64,000 nucleotides of DNA from Streptomyces sp. NBC_01716 (lineage in GTDB: Bacteria; Actinomycetota; Actinomycetes; Streptomycetales; Streptomycetaceae), in contig NZ_CP109181.1 of the NCBI RefSeq assembly GCF_036248275.1, positions 2,170,001 to 2,234,000 on the forward strand. Direction: 5' to 3'. Made by a program: the position numbers and the translations under genes. Positions 16,309-26,082 of this stretch are shown one piece after another (the stretch's first letter is position 1; each line of letters begins with the position of its first letter). The notes beneath the pieces were generated by a model, which saw nothing but the letters and a program-made list of their open reading frames with translations, ran no database searches and was not told the DNA's origin.

Positions 16309-17481
16309 ATGCGATCCATACGTCCGCTGCTGGCCACCACCAGCCTCGTCGCGGCCCTCGCGCTGACGGCGACGGGCTGCGGCGGTGACAGCGAGGACAG
16401 CGCGTCCGGCAAGCCCGCCGCCTCGGCTTCCGCCGCAGACGAGGCAGGCGGCGGGATTCCCGCGGATCTGGCCGACCGGCTCAAGGAGCGCGGTGTCGAC
16501 CCGGAGAAGTGGAAGGACGGTGAGTGGAAGAACTGGGACAAGGACAAGTGGCTGCGCAGCGCGAAGGACTTCGTCAACCCGGTCATCAAGGACCTGTGGA
16601 AGCCCGAGCGGATGAAGACGGCGAAGTCGCCGACGAAGACCCTCGCCGCCGGTGACATCTCCGGCGACCAGGACGTCACCGACCCCGAGCCGCGGCCGGT
16701 CCAGGCCGAGCCGGAGAAGACCCCGTACACCGACCACGCGGCGCCGGTCGGCAAGGTCTTCTTCGACTCCCCCGAGGGCTCCATGGTCTGCTCGGCCACC
16801 GTCGTCAAGGACCCGAAGAACCCCGGCAGGTCCAACCTGGTGTGGACCGCGGGCCACTGCGTGCACGCGGGCGCGGGCGGCGGCTGGTACCGCAACATCA
16901 TGTTCGTCCCCGCCTACAACAACACGGGCAAGTCCGCCGACGCGCTGCAGAACGCGCAGCCGCAGGAGGTCGCGCCGTACGGGCAGTACTGGGCCGACTG
17001 GGTCGCGACGTCCAACGAGTGGATCAACGAGGGCGGCCCGACCGGGGGCGACGGAGCGGCGTACGACTACTCGGTCATGCACGTCACTCCGGAGAACGGC
17101 GGCAAGTCGCTCGAGGAGACCGTCGGCGCGGCCCTTGACGTGGACTTCGACGCCCCCGAGGCGAGCGGCATCGGCAATCTGGGCGCGTGGGGTTACCCGG
17201 CGGCCCCGCCGTACGACGGGCTGATCATGCACAAGTGCGTGGACGCGGCCGGCAGGCTCTCGATCGCCCCCGGTACGCCCACGATGTGGCGCATCGGCTG
17301 CACCATGACCGGTGGTTCCTCCGGCGGCGGCTGGATCGCGGCGGGACCGGACGGCGAATCGGTGCTGGTCTCCAACACCTCGATCGGCCCGGTCACTTCG
17401 GGCTGGCTGGCCGGTCCCCGGTTCGGCGAGGGCGCCGAGCAGCTCTACACGATGATGAGCGACAAGTTCGCGGGCCAGTAG
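16309..17481 (+). CDS. Secreted lipoprotein trypsin-like serine protease, copy 2
   Basis: 390 aa from ATG 16309, preceded by CAGGGGG; the frame is open 17 codons further up but without a ribosome site. Signal peptide ends at LTATGC, so Cys24 would be lipidated. The same KWKDGEWKNWDKDKW stalk as copy 1 (residues 67-81) is followed by the protease domain with His183 (TAGHC), Asp253 (AYDYSVMH) and Ser338 (GGSSGGG). Both copies end in AGQ. The pair arose by tandem duplication; the conserved triads show both are probably active. A perfect 20-bp terminator follows. Confidence 0.88.
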   Translation: MRSIRPLLATTSLVAALALTATGCGGDSEDSASGKPAASASAADEAGGGIPADLADRLKERGVDPEKWKDGEWKNWDKDKWLRSAKDFVNPVIKDLWKPERMKTAKSPTKTLAAGDISGDQDVTDPEPRPVQAEPEKTPYTDHAAPVGKVFFDSPEGSMVCSATVVKDPKNPGRSNLVWTAGHCVHAGAGGGWYRNIMFVPAYNNTGKSADALQNAQPQEVAPYGQYWADWVATSNEWINEGGPTGGDGAAYDYSVMHVTPENGGKSLEETVGAALDVDFDAPEASGIGNLGAWGYPAAPPYDGLIMHKCVDAAGRLSIAPGTPTMWRIGCTMTGGSSGGGWIAAGPDGESVLVSNTSIGPVTSGWLAGPRFGEGAEQLYTMMSDKFAGQ

Positions 17482-17525
17482 GCGCTCGCGGCACGGCAGT
17501 CGCGGCGGCTTCGGCGGCCACGCAT

Positions 17526-17571
17526 GGCGGAAGGCCCGCCCCCTCTTGCGGGAGGGGGCGGGCCTTCCGCC
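17526..17571. terminator. Strong bidirectional terminator between protease copy 2 and hflX
   Basis: Perfect 20-bp inverted repeat (17526-17545 pairs with 17552-17571) with a 6-nt loop, lying between two convergent genes. Confidence 0.9.
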
Positions 17572-17607
17572 GTAACCAGGTGCCGGTGCGCGTGCGGTGT
17601 GCCGTGG

Positions 17608-19104
17608 TCAGCCGACCGCGGGAACCGGCGCGTACACGGCGAGCGCCGCGGCCAGTTCCTCATGGACCTGCGCCTTCAGCAGCGTGCCCTCCGGAGTGTG
17701 CTCCTCGGACACCACCTCGCCCTCGGCGTGCACCCGCGAGACCAGGCCGCCGTCCGTGTACGGCACCAGGGCCTCGATCGTGATCTCGGGCCTGGGCAGC
17801 TCGGTGTCGATGAGCGCCAGCAGCTCGGCCATACCGGCGCCGGTACGCGCCGACACGGCGATCGCGTGCCGCTCCATCCGCAGCAGCCGCTGGAGGACCT
17901 CCGGGTCCGCCGCGTCGGCCTTGTTGATCACCACGATCTCGCGGACGTCGACGGCGCCCACGTCGCGGATCACCTCACGCACGGCGGCCAGCTGCTCCTC
18001 CGGAACGGGGTGCGAACCGTCGACCACATGCAGGATCAGATCGGAGTCCCCGACCTCCTCCATGGTCGAGCGGAACGCCTCCACCAGGTGGTGCGGCAGA
18101 TGCCGGACGAATCCGACGGTGTCCGCCAGCGTGTAGATCCTGCCGCTCGGTGTCTCCGCCCGGCGCACGGTCGGGTCCAGGGTGGCGAACAGCGCGTTCT
18201 CCACCAGGACGCCGGCGCCCGTGAGGCGGTTGAGCAGCGAGGACTTTCCCGCGTTCGTGTACCCGGCGATCGCGACCGACGGCACCCTGTGGCGCCTGCG
18301 CTCCTGCCGCTTGATCTCGCGGCCGGTCTTCATCTCCGCGATCTCCCGGCGCATCTTCGCCATCTTCTCGCGGATCCGGCGCCGGTCCGTCTCGATCTTG
18401 GTCTCACCGGGACCACGGGTGGCCATGCCGCCACCGCCGCCACCACCCATCTGCCGGGACAGCGACTGACCCCAGCCGCGCAGCCTCGGCAGCATGTACT
18501 GCATCTGGGCCAGGGCGACCTGCGCCTTGCCCTCCCGGGACTTGGCGTGCTGGGCGAAGATGTCGAGGATCAGGGCCGTACGGTCCACAACCTTGACCTT
18601 GACGACGTCTTCCAGATGGATCAGCTGGCCGGGGCTGAGCTCACCGTCGCAGACGACGGTGTCCGCACCGGTCTCCAGCACCAGGTCGTAGAGCTCGCGT
18701 GCCTTGCCCGAGCCGATGTACGTCGCCGGGTCGGGCTTGTCACGGCGCTGGATCACACCGTCCAGCACGAGCGCGCCGGCCGTCTCGGCCAGCGCCGCGA
18801 GCTCGGCGAGCGAATTCTCGGCTTCCTGCACGGTCCCCGAGACCCAGACGCCGACGAGCACCACGCGCTCCAGGCGCAGCTGCCGGTACTCGACCTCGGT
18901 GACGTCTTCGAGCTCGGTGGAGAGGCCCGCCACGCGCCGCAGCGCCGCACGGTCGGAGCGGTCGAACTGGTCGCCGTCCCGCTCTCCGTCGATCTCTTGG
19001 CTCCAGGCGACGTCCTCTTCCATCAGGGCATCGGCCCGAAGGCTTTCCGTGCGGGGGTCCGCGAAGATCTGCTCGTCCTGGGAAGGGGAAGAAGAGGAGG
19101 TCAT
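17608..19104 (-). CDS. hflX: GTPase HflX
   Basis: 498 aa. N-terminal HflX domain (about 75-180, with GVIQRRDKPDPATYIGSGKA), then the glycine-rich linker (residues 219-226, eight Gly) and the TRGPGETKIETDRRRI helical linker typical of the family. The G domain has G1 GYTNAGKS (281-288), G3 DTVGF (328-332) and G4 NKAD. HflX binds the 50S subunit and splits stalled ribosomes under stress. The acidic 60-residue N-terminal extension is longer than in E. coli. Convergent with the protease operon. Confidence 0.95.
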   Translation of the reverse strand: MTSSSSPSQDEQIFADPRTESLRADALMEEDVAWSQEIDGERDGDQFDRSDRAALRRVAGLSTELEDVTEVEYRQLRLERVVLVGVWVSGTVQEAENSLAELAALAETAGALVLDGVIQRRDKPDPATYIGSGKARELYDLVLETGADTVVCDGELSPGQLIHLEDVVKVKVVDRTALILDIFAQHAKSREGKAQVALAQMQYMLPRLRGWGQSLSRQMGGGGGGGMATRGPGETKIETDRRRIREKMAKMRREIAEMKTGREIKRQERRRHRVPSVAIAGYTNAGKSSLLNRLTGAGVLVENALFATLDPTVRRAETPSGRIYTLADTVGFVRHLPHHLVEAFRSTMEEVGDSDLILHVVDGSHPVPEEQLAAVREVIRDVGAVDVREIVVINKADAADPEVLQRLLRMERHAIAVSARTGAGMAELLALIDTELPRPEITIEALVPYTDGGLVSRVHAEGEVVSEEHTPEGTLLKAQVHEELAAALAVYAPVPAVG

Positions 19105-19352
19105 TGGATCCTTACGTCGAAGAGAATGTTCGAGTGGTGGACAGACTGCCCATCCACATCGGTCACAACGCGTGACGGCCCGGATTGATTCCCGGCGTCA
19201 CGGGCCCGGCGCCCGGGTCCCGGGGTCCCGGTCCCGGCGGCGCCGCCGACGCCTTGATGGTGGCACGTCACCGCCGGGACCGTCATATGGATTCTCCACA
19301 GGTTTTCCCGGCCTGTTCTCCCTTGCCCGTTTCCCCGGCCTGTGCCGCCCCG

Positions 19353-20798
19353 CTACTTCGCGGGGTCGCTCTTCCACTTCGGGTGGCCGGGCATGGGCGG
19401 CGTCCTACTCCCGTACAGCCACGCCCGGAAGAAGTCCGACAGGTCACGCCCCGCGACGGCCGAGGCCAGCCGGGTGAAGTCCGCCGTGCTCGCGGTCCCG
19501 TCCCGGTGGTCGCGCACCCAGTCACGCTCCAGCCGCCGGAACTCCCCCGCGCCGATCTCCTGGCGCAGCGCGTAGAGCACCAGCGCGCTGCCGTCGTACA
19601 CCACCGGCCGGAAGAGGCTGATCTGCTTGCCGGACGAAGGCGGCTCCGGGGCCGCGGGCGGGCCGCCCGCCGCGCGCCAGCCGTCGGACTGCCGGTAGGC
19701 CTCGCGCATCCGCTTCTCCAGCGGTTTGTCGGCGTGCTCGTGGGCGTACAGGGCCTCGTACCAGCTCGCGTGGCCCTCGCTGAGCCACAGATCCGACCAC
19801 CGGCGCGGCGAGACGCTGTCGCCGAACCACTGATGCGCCAGCTCGTGGACCATGACCGAGTCGACGTACCACTCCGGGTACTCGGGCCGGGTGAACAGCG
19901 AACGCTCGAAGAGCGACAGCGTCTGCGTCTCCAGCTCGAAGCCGGTCTCCGCGCCGGCGATCAGCACGCCGTACGTCTCGAACGGATACCGCCCGACCTG
20001 CCGCTCCATCCACTCCAACTGCCCCGGCGTCTTCGCCAGCCACGGCTCCAGCTTCGCGCGGTCGGCCTTCGGGACCACATCGCGCAGGGGCAAGCCGTGC
20101 GGCCCCTTCCGGTGCACCACGGCCGAGTCGCCGATGGACACCTGGGCCAGTTCGGTGGCCATGGGGTGGCGGGTGCGGTAGGTCCAGGTGGTGGTGGCGC
20201 CGTGGCGGGACTTCGCCACCGGCAGTCCGTTGGCCACGACGGTCAGCTTGCGGGGCGCGGTGACCCGAAAGGTGAAGGCGGCCTTGTCGGCGGGGTGGTC
20301 GTTGCCCGGGAAGACGCGGTGCGCGGCGTCGGCCTGGTTGGCCATCGCGAGGCCGTCCTTGGTCCGCAGCCAGCCGCCCTTGCCGCCCTTCGGGTCGCTG
20401 GTGTGGGTGACCCGGATACGGACCGGTGAGCCCGCTTCGACGGCCTCGCGCGGCGTGACCACGAGGTCCTCACCCGCGCTCACGAAGGAGGCCCGCACGC
20501 CGTCGATCTCGACGGAGCGGACCTTGCTGTGGGTGAAGTCGAGGTTGATCCGGTCCAGACGCCGGGTCGTACGCGCGTCGATCTTGGTGACGGCGTCGAG
20601 CGGTTCGGTGTTGTCACCGCGGTAGGTGAAGGCGATGTCGTAGGCGAGAACGTCGTATCCGGGGTTGCCCAGGTGCGGGAAGAGCGGATCGCCGATACCG
20701 AGCGGTCCTGGGGCGGAGGCGGGCAGCGTCGCGGCGACGAGGGTGGCCGACGCGGTGGCCAGCAGGGCGGCGCGCAGCCGGCGGGAGGTGAGCAGCAT
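19353..20798 (-). CDS. Secreted M1-family zinc metallopeptidase
   Basis: 481 aa. Signal peptide: Arg-rich start, hydrophobic core ATASATLVAATL and likely cleavage near ASA at 27-29. Zinc site HELAH (His318, Glu319, His322) with the third ligand Glu341 in LWLSEGHASW, 18 residues later, as in gluzincins. The usual GxMEN exopeptidase motif is not present; GFELETQT (about 286-293) takes its place, as in a subset of actinobacterial M1 proteins. The protein is shorter than classical aminopeptidase N and lacks its C-terminal superhelix. Expected outside the cell; substrate unknown. Confidence 0.88.
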   Translation of the reverse strand: MLLTSRRLRAALLATASATLVAATLPASAPGPLGIGDPLFPHLGNPGYDVLAYDIAFTYRGDNTEPLDAVTKIDARTTRRLDRINLDFTHSKVRSVEIDGVRASFVSAGEDLVVTPREAVEAGSPVRIRVTHTSDPKGGKGGWLRTKDGLAMANQADAAHRVFPGNDHPADKAAFTFRVTAPRKLTVVANGLPVAKSRHGATTTWTYRTRHPMATELAQVSIGDSAVVHRKGPHGLPLRDVVPKADRAKLEPWLAKTPGQLEWMERQVGRYPFETYGVLIAGAETGFELETQTLSLFERSLFTRPEYPEWYVDSVMVHELAHQWFGDSVSPRRWSDLWLSEGHASWYEALYAHEHADKPLEKRMREAYRQSDGWRAAGGPPAAPEPPSSGKQISLFRPVVYDGSALVLYALRQEIGAGEFRRLERDWVRDHRDGTASTADFTRLASAVAGRDLSDFFRAWLYGSRTPPMPGHPKWKSDPAK

Positions 20799-20986
20799 GA
20801 ACCACCGCTACCAGCGCGCCAGGGGCGTACGAGGGCGGCGCGCTTCGCGCCCACCCGAAAGAGGCGGACGGGGCGGGGGCACGGGGCGCCGTTTCGGCGC
20901 GTCTGTTCAGGCCGACGGACCTGTTCAGGCCGAGGCCGCCTGTCCAGGCCGACGCGCCTGTCCAGATCGAAGCGTCGAAGCCTCCT

Positions 20987-23131
20987 TCAGGAGGCGGGCT
21001 CGTGCTGCGCGCGGCGTACGTCGAAGACACCCGGCACGTCCCGCATCGCGCGCATCAGGCCGGGCAGTCCCGCCGCGTCGGGCAGCTGAAGCGTGTACGT
21101 GTGCCGTACGCGCTGCTCGCTGGGGGGCTCCACATTGGCCGACACGATCGCCGCGCCCGCCGTGGCGATGGCCTCGGTCAGATCGGCGAGCAGCCGGGGC
21201 CGGCCGAAGGACTCCGCGTACAGCGTGACCCGGCACTCCGCCTCGTCGCCCCAGCTCACCGTGACCGGCGCACGGCCGAGCGCGGTCATCCTGCCGACTG
21301 CGGAACACTCCGTACGGTGCACCGTGACGGCCCCGCCGCGCACCGTGAAGCCGGTGACGGCGTCGGGCGGCACGGGCGTGCAGCAGCCCGCGAGCCGTAC
21401 GGTCGCCTCGGGCGCGTCGACGACCACATTGGCGACGCCGCGTCGTCCCGCGGTGACGGCGCCGGGCGCGCGGGGCTCGGACTCCGGCACCTTCAGGCTC
21501 TCCGGGTTCGCGGCGAGCCAGCCGGCGATCGCGATCCGCGCGGCGGGGGTACGGGCGTGGTCCAGCCACTCGGGAGAGGGCCCGGGGGCGGCCTCCTGCG
21601 CGGTCTCCCGCGGCCGGCCGGCCCCCGGTCCCGTAGGGCCCTCTGCCGTCGCCTGGACGGGGCCGTCGGCCAGCAGCAGTTGCACCGTGTCGCCGTCCAC
21701 CAGGACCGTACTCAGCGTCGCCAGACGGCCGTTGACGCGCGCCCCGATGCAACCGTGCGCGCCGTCGCCGTGCTGCGCGTACGCCGCGTCCACACACGTC
21801 GCGCCCGCGGGCAGCCCCAGCATCCCGCCGTCGGCGAGGAAGACAGTGATCTCGCGGTCCTGCGCGAGGTCGGCGCGCAGGGTCGTCCAGAACGTGTCCG
21901 GGTCCGTGGCCGACTCCTGCCACTCCAGGAGGCGGGACAGCCAGCCGGGCCTGGTCGGGTCGGCTCGTTCGCCGTCGGCCGGCTCCGCCCCGTCCACGGG
22001 CGCGTACGGGTTGCCCAGCGCGACGACCCCCGCCTCGGCGACCTTGTGCATCTGGTGCGTACGGATGAGGACTTCGACGACCGCCCCGTCGGGGCCCGCG
22101 ACCGCCGTGTGGAGCGACTGGTACAGGTTGTACTTGGGGGCGGCGATGAAGTCCTTGAACTCGGAGATCACCGGGGTGAAGCAGGTGTGCAACTCCCCCA
22201 GTACGGCGTAGCAGTCGGCGTCCTCCCCGACCAGGACGAGCAGGCGTCCGAAGTCCGTGCCGCGCATCTCGCCGCGTTTCAGGCGGGCGCGGTGCACGGA
22301 GACGAAGTGCCGTGGCCTGATGACGACTTCGGCCGTGATGTCGGCCTCCCGGAGCGTCCTGCGCACGTCCACGGCGATGGCGTCCAGGCTCGGCGCCGTG
22401 GCAGCGTTGTCGGCGATGACGGCGCGGGTGCGCTCGTACTCCTCCGGCTGGAGGATCGCGAAGACCAGATCCTCCAGCTCCGTCTTGAGCGCCTGAACAC
22501 CGAGCCGTTCGGCGAGCGGGATGAGGACGTCGTGGGTCACCTTCGCGATCCGGACCTGCTTCTCCCGCCGCATCACACCGAGGGTGCGCATGTTGTGCAG
22601 CCGGTCGGCCAGTTTGATCGACATCACCCGGACATCGTTGCCGGTGGCGACCAGCATCTTGCGGAAGGTCTCGGGCTCGGCGGCGGCGCCGTAGTCCACC
22701 TTCTCCAGCTTCGTCACACCGTCGACCAGATAGCAGACCTCGTCGCCGAACTCCGCGCGCACCTGATCGAGCGTCACATCCGTGTCCTCGACGGTGTCGT
22801 GGAGGAGAGAGGCCGTCAACGTCGTGGTCTCGGCGCCGAGTTCGGCGAGGATCAGGGTGACGGCGAGCGGATGCGTGATGTACGGCTCGCCGCTCTTGCG
22901 GAACTGTCCGCGGTGCGACATCTCGGCCAGTACGTACGCCTTGCCCAGCACGAGCAGGTCGGCGTCGGGGTGGTGCGCGCGATGGGCCTCGGCGACATGG
23001 CCGATCGCGTCCGGCAGCCGGTCCCTGGCCGCGGGCCCCAGCAGCGCGGCCTTGCCGAGCCGGCGCAGGTCGATACTCGTACGGCCGCGCCTGCGGCTCC
23101 GGGCACCAGGGCTGTTCGCCTCCGGGCTCAT
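20987..23131 (-). CDS. rshA: RelA/SpoT homolog RshA
   Basis: 714 aa from ATG 23131, which has GGAGGTG before it (the frame is open 28 codons further). Domain order: HD hydrolase (about 75-210) with intact HDTVEDT and SIKLADRLHNMR; synthetase domain (about 240-380); TGS (EITVFLADGGML); Cys-rich helical region (LAGCCTPVPPDAVTG); C-terminal ACT. The hydrolase motifs are perfect, but the synthetase has RPRHFVSVHRARL instead of RPKHYYSVYQKM and lacks the AHWKYK end, so it may mainly degrade (p)ppGpp. Streptomyces has a separate RelA; RshA is the second long RSH known from S. coelicolor. Stands alone between dapF and the peptidase gene. Confidence 0.93.
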   Translation of the reverse strand: MSPEANSPGARSRRRGRTSIDLRRLGKAALLGPAARDRLPDAIGHVAEAHRAHHPDADLLVLGKAYVLAEMSHRGQFRKSGEPYITHPLAVTLILAELGAETTTLTASLLHDTVEDTDVTLDQVRAEFGDEVCYLVDGVTKLEKVDYGAAAEPETFRKMLVATGNDVRVMSIKLADRLHNMRTLGVMRREKQVRIAKVTHDVLIPLAERLGVQALKTELEDLVFAILQPEEYERTRAVIADNAATAPSLDAIAVDVRRTLREADITAEVVIRPRHFVSVHRARLKRGEMRGTDFGRLLVLVGEDADCYAVLGELHTCFTPVISEFKDFIAAPKYNLYQSLHTAVAGPDGAVVEVLIRTHQMHKVAEAGVVALGNPYAPVDGAEPADGERADPTRPGWLSRLLEWQESATDPDTFWTTLRADLAQDREITVFLADGGMLGLPAGATCVDAAYAQHGDGAHGCIGARVNGRLATLSTVLVDGDTVQLLLADGPVQATAEGPTGPGAGRPRETAQEAAPGPSPEWLDHARTPAARIAIAGWLAANPESLKVPESEPRAPGAVTAGRRGVANVVVDAPEATVRLAGCCTPVPPDAVTGFTVRGGAVTVHRTECSAVGRMTALGRAPVTVSWGDEAECRVTLYAESFGRPRLLADLTEAIATAGAAIVSANVEPPSEQRVRHTYTLQLPDAAGLPGLMRAMRDVPGVFDVRRAQHEPAS

Positions 23132-23291
23132 GGGGCACCTCCGGCATCTTCGACCGGCGGTGGGAGGGACAGGAGCGCTCTCCCGGCCGGTGCTTGATGC
23201 TACCGACCCCAGCACGTGCCTCGGTCCACCTCTCCCCCAGCGTGAAACGGATCACCCATTCGAGCGAACTCGCGGGGGAATTCGGAGGAGT

Positions 23292-24218
23292 TCAGAGCGC
23301 GTCGGGTCGCTGCGCCCACTCGGCGTCGAGCAGGCCCTCGGCGACAATGACGGCCGGGCCGGTCATCTCGATCTCGCCGTCGGGACGTTCGGTGATGACG
23401 AGCCGTCCGCCGGGCACGTCGACCGTGTATGTGACGGGCTCTCCGGTCACCGCGGGGTCGACACCGTCCCTGCGGGCCGCCGCGACGGCGACGGCGCACG
23501 CGCCCGTACCGCACGACCGCGTCTCGCCGGAGCCGCGCTCGTGGACGCGCATGGCGACGTGGCGCGGGCCGCGACCGACGACGAACTCGACGTTCACACC
23601 GTCCGGATAGACCGATTCGGGAGTGACCGACGGTGCGGTGAACAGGGTCCCCGCGTGGTCGAGATCGTCGACGAAGGCGACGGCGTGCGGGTTGCCCATG
23701 TTGACGTTGCGCGCGGGCCAACCGCGCTCCCCCACAACGACGGTGACGTCGTCTTCGGTAAGGAGGGCGCGTCCCATGTGGCTCGTGATCGCTCCCGGCG
23801 CTGCCGTCCCGCCGCCGGCCTCGGAGTCCTTGGCGATGTGCACCCGTTTCACGCCGGCACGCGTGGCCACGGCGAGGTCGCCGGCGTCCACCAGGCCGGC
23901 GCGGCGGAGATACCGCGCGAAGACCCGGAGCCCGTTGCCGCACATCTCGGCGACGGATCCGTCCGCGTTGCGGTAGTCCATGAACCACTCGGCGCGGTCG
24001 GCCATGGACCGGGCGTCGGAGTGCGCGGCGGACCTGACGACGTGCAGCAGCCCGTCGCCACCGATGCCGGCCCGGCGGTCGCAGAGCTTCGCGACGGCGG
24101 GGGCGGACAGGGCGAGGGCGTTGTCCGGGTCGGGAATGATCACGAAGTCGTTCTCGGTCCCGTGGCCCTTGAGGAAAGGGATCGGTGACGACTGCGCGGC
24201 GGGCCGGTAGGTACTCAC
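23292..24218 (-). CDS. dapF: Diaminopimelate epimerase
   Basis: 308 aa, GTG start. Converts LL- to meso-diaminopimelate for lysine and peptidoglycan. The two catalytic cysteines lie in EMCGNGLR and RSCGTGACA; HGTENDFVII at the N-terminus is the substrate-binding motif, and NMGNPHAV is conserved. Slightly longer than the ~275-aa E. coli enzyme because of inserts around residues 60-75. Gene order miaA - small membrane protein - dapF is the usual Streptomyces arrangement. Confidence 0.96.
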   Translation of the reverse strand: MSTYRPAAQSSPIPFLKGHGTENDFVIIPDPDNALALSAPAVAKLCDRRAGIGGDGLLHVVRSAAHSDARSMADRAEWFMDYRNADGSVAEMCGNGLRVFARYLRRAGLVDAGDLAVATRAGVKRVHIAKDSEAGGGTAAPGAITSHMGRALLTEDDVTVVVGERGWPARNVNMGNPHAVAFVDDLDHAGTLFTAPSVTPESVYPDGVNVEFVVGRGPRHVAMRVHERGSGETRSCGTGACAVAVAAARRDGVDPAVTGEPVTYTVDVPGGRLVITERPDGEIEMTGPAVIVAEGLLDAEWAQRPDAL

Positions 24219-24320
24219 GAGGTCAATCGTACGAGGTGGGACCGACAGCGCGAACGCGGAGGCGGTCGGGTGCGGAGTGCGGGGCGCGCGCTGCTGCGGG
24301 CGCGTCCGGTCCCGGCCCGG

Positions 24321-24758
24321 TCAGCGGAGGCGGGCGACGCGCCAGACGGCCAGCGCCACGAGAGCGGCGCCCCCCGCCACGTACAGCGCGAGCACCCGCC
24401 AGTCCGGGCGCTCGCCCGACCCGCGGGCCGGCAGACCGGGCCAGGCGTGGCCCACGCGGCGCGCGGCCATCATGCCCCAGCCCGCGGCGCAGCAGCTGAT
24501 CAGCAGGCCCAGCATGGCGACGACGGCGCCGCCGTCGCCCGTTCCGAAGGCGAGGGGGAACGCGAACATCAGCGAGCCGACGGCGGCGAGCATCACGATG
24601 GGCGCGAGCTGCCAGATCCGCAGGCGTCGCTGCGGCCGCAGCTCGACCTCCACCTCGGGAGTCACCGCGTCTTCGTCGGGTCCGTCAGGACTCAGCCGCA
24701 GAGCTTCGTCCTGTGGGTCCTGCGTCCCCTGATCCGTGTTGCGAGGGCCGGCCTCCAT
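24321..24758 (-). CDS. Small three-helix membrane protein of unknown function
   Basis: 145 aa from ATG 24758 with GGGAGGG seven bases before it; the frame extends 23 codons further up to 24827 without a site. A 50-residue acidic cytoplasmic head is followed by three hydrophobic segments: about 58-78 (LAPIVMLAAVGSLMFAFPLAF), 85-108 and 125-144. No known domain recognised. Located between miaA and dapF in the same direction, so it may share their transcript. Confidence 0.8.
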   Translation of the reverse strand: MEAGPRNTDQGTQDPQDEALRLSPDGPDEDAVTPEVEVELRPQRRLRIWQLAPIVMLAAVGSLMFAFPLAFGTGDGGAVVAMLGLLISCCAAGWGMMAARRVGHAWPGLPARGSGERPDWRVLALYVAGGAALVALAVWRVARLR

Positions 24759-24865
24759 CGCCACGCGCCCTCCCAACTCGGACTCCACTGGTCGATCGAT
24801 GCTCGATGATGGCACGGCCCCGGGCACCGGATTGACGGCCTGAGCGTCCCGATGCCATCACGTGA

Positions 24866-25804
24866 TCAGGCTGTGACCGCTCGTTCGACCAACCTCAGCG
24901 CGAGGTGCGGGAGTTCCTCCCGGTCGGTGGCCGCGCCGCTCAGCCAGTGCACGCGCGGGTCGCGCCGGAACCACGAGTCCTGGCGGCGCGCGAAGCGCTT
25001 CGTCGCGCGTACGGTCTCGGCGCGCGCCTCGTCCTCGGTGCGGTCCCCGGCGAGGGCGGAGAGCACCTGCTGATAGCCGAGCGCACGCGAGGCCGTACGC
25101 CCCTCGCGCAGACCGCGCGCCTCCAACTCGCGCACCTCGTCCACGAGGCCGGCCTCCCACATACGGTCCACGCGCAGCGCGATGCGCTCGTCGAGTTCGG
25201 GGCGCTCCACGTCGACGCCGATCTGCACCGTCTCGTACACGGCGTCATGACCCGGCAGATTGGCGGTGAACGGCTTTCCCGTGATCTCGAACACCTCCAG
25301 TGCGCGGACGATGCGGCGCCCGTTGCTGGGGAGGATCGCGCGGCCGGCCGGCGGGTCGGCGGCGGCGAGCCGGGCGTGCAGGGCGCCGGAACCGCGCAGC
25401 CTCAATTCGTCCTCCAGCCGGGCGCGCACCTCGGGGTCGGTGCCGGGGAAGTCGAGGGCGTCGATGGCGCCCCGTACGTAGAGACCGGAGCCGCCGACGA
25501 GGACGGGTGTACGGCCTTCGGCGAGCAGCCGGTCGATCTCGATCCTGGCCAGCCGCTGGTACTCGGCGACGTTGGCCGCCTCCGTGACGTCCCAGATGTC
25601 GAGGAGTTGATGCGGGACGCCGCGGCGCTCCTCGGTCATGAGCTTGGCGGTTCCGATGTCCATCCCCCGGTAGAGCTGCATGGAGTCGGCGTTGACGACC
25701 TCGCCGTCGAGTTGCCGGGCGAGATGGACGCCCAGGTCGGACTTACCGGCCGCCGTGGGGCCGACGACGGCGATGACCCGCGGTGCGCTCGCTGCAGTTC
25801 TCAC
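24866..25804 (-). CDS. miaA: tRNA dimethylallyltransferase
   Basis: 312 aa from GTG 25804, the length of the Streptomyces enzyme. It adds the dimethylallyl group to A37 of tRNAs reading U-starting codons; MiaB (27226-28752) then methylthiolates it. Motifs: P-loop VVGPTAAGKSDL (13-24), NADSMQLYRGMDIGTAK (catalytic Asp and substrate loop), LVGGSGLYVR and the ATKRFARRQDSWFRRD tail that binds tRNA. The frame is open far upstream (to 26737), but that upstream portion is the shadow of other genes. In Streptomyces MiaA supports translation of the rare TTA codon. Confidence 0.96.
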   Translation of the reverse strand: MRTAASAPRVIAVVGPTAAGKSDLGVHLARQLDGEVVNADSMQLYRGMDIGTAKLMTEERRGVPHQLLDIWDVTEAANVAEYQRLARIEIDRLLAEGRTPVLVGGSGLYVRGAIDALDFPGTDPEVRARLEDELRLRGSGALHARLAAADPPAGRAILPSNGRRIVRALEVFEITGKPFTANLPGHDAVYETVQIGVDVERPELDERIALRVDRMWEAGLVDEVRELEARGLREGRTASRALGYQQVLSALAGDRTEDEARAETVRATKRFARRQDSWFRRDPRVHWLSGAATDREELPHLALRLVERAVTA

Positions 25805-26082
25805 TGCCCCAGTCTCGCAAACCCGGTGGCAGGATCCCGAACGAGTTGTTCGCCGGCTCCTCGCCGAGGCCGTTGCGGGCTGCCGTGGGGCGGCGCGACA
25901 GGACGCTCCCGGGCGGCGCGGAGTTTCGCCCGCACGAGTAGCATATGAGGTGGATATGGGTGTCTTTGAACGGCTTCGTAGGAGGCCGTTCACGGTTGGC
26001 GCAACGGTGCCGGCGAGGGCGCCCCCGAGTAGTAGCGGCACGGAGCCGATCGCCCCCACCGGGGCCAGAGGGAAGGTGACCC

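Noticed and set aside
25838..25852. CGAAC-N5-GTTCG palindrome between miaA and the antitoxin-like gene, looking like an SOS box
   Set aside because: The spacer is 5 bases instead of 4, which puts the half-sites out of register for LexA.
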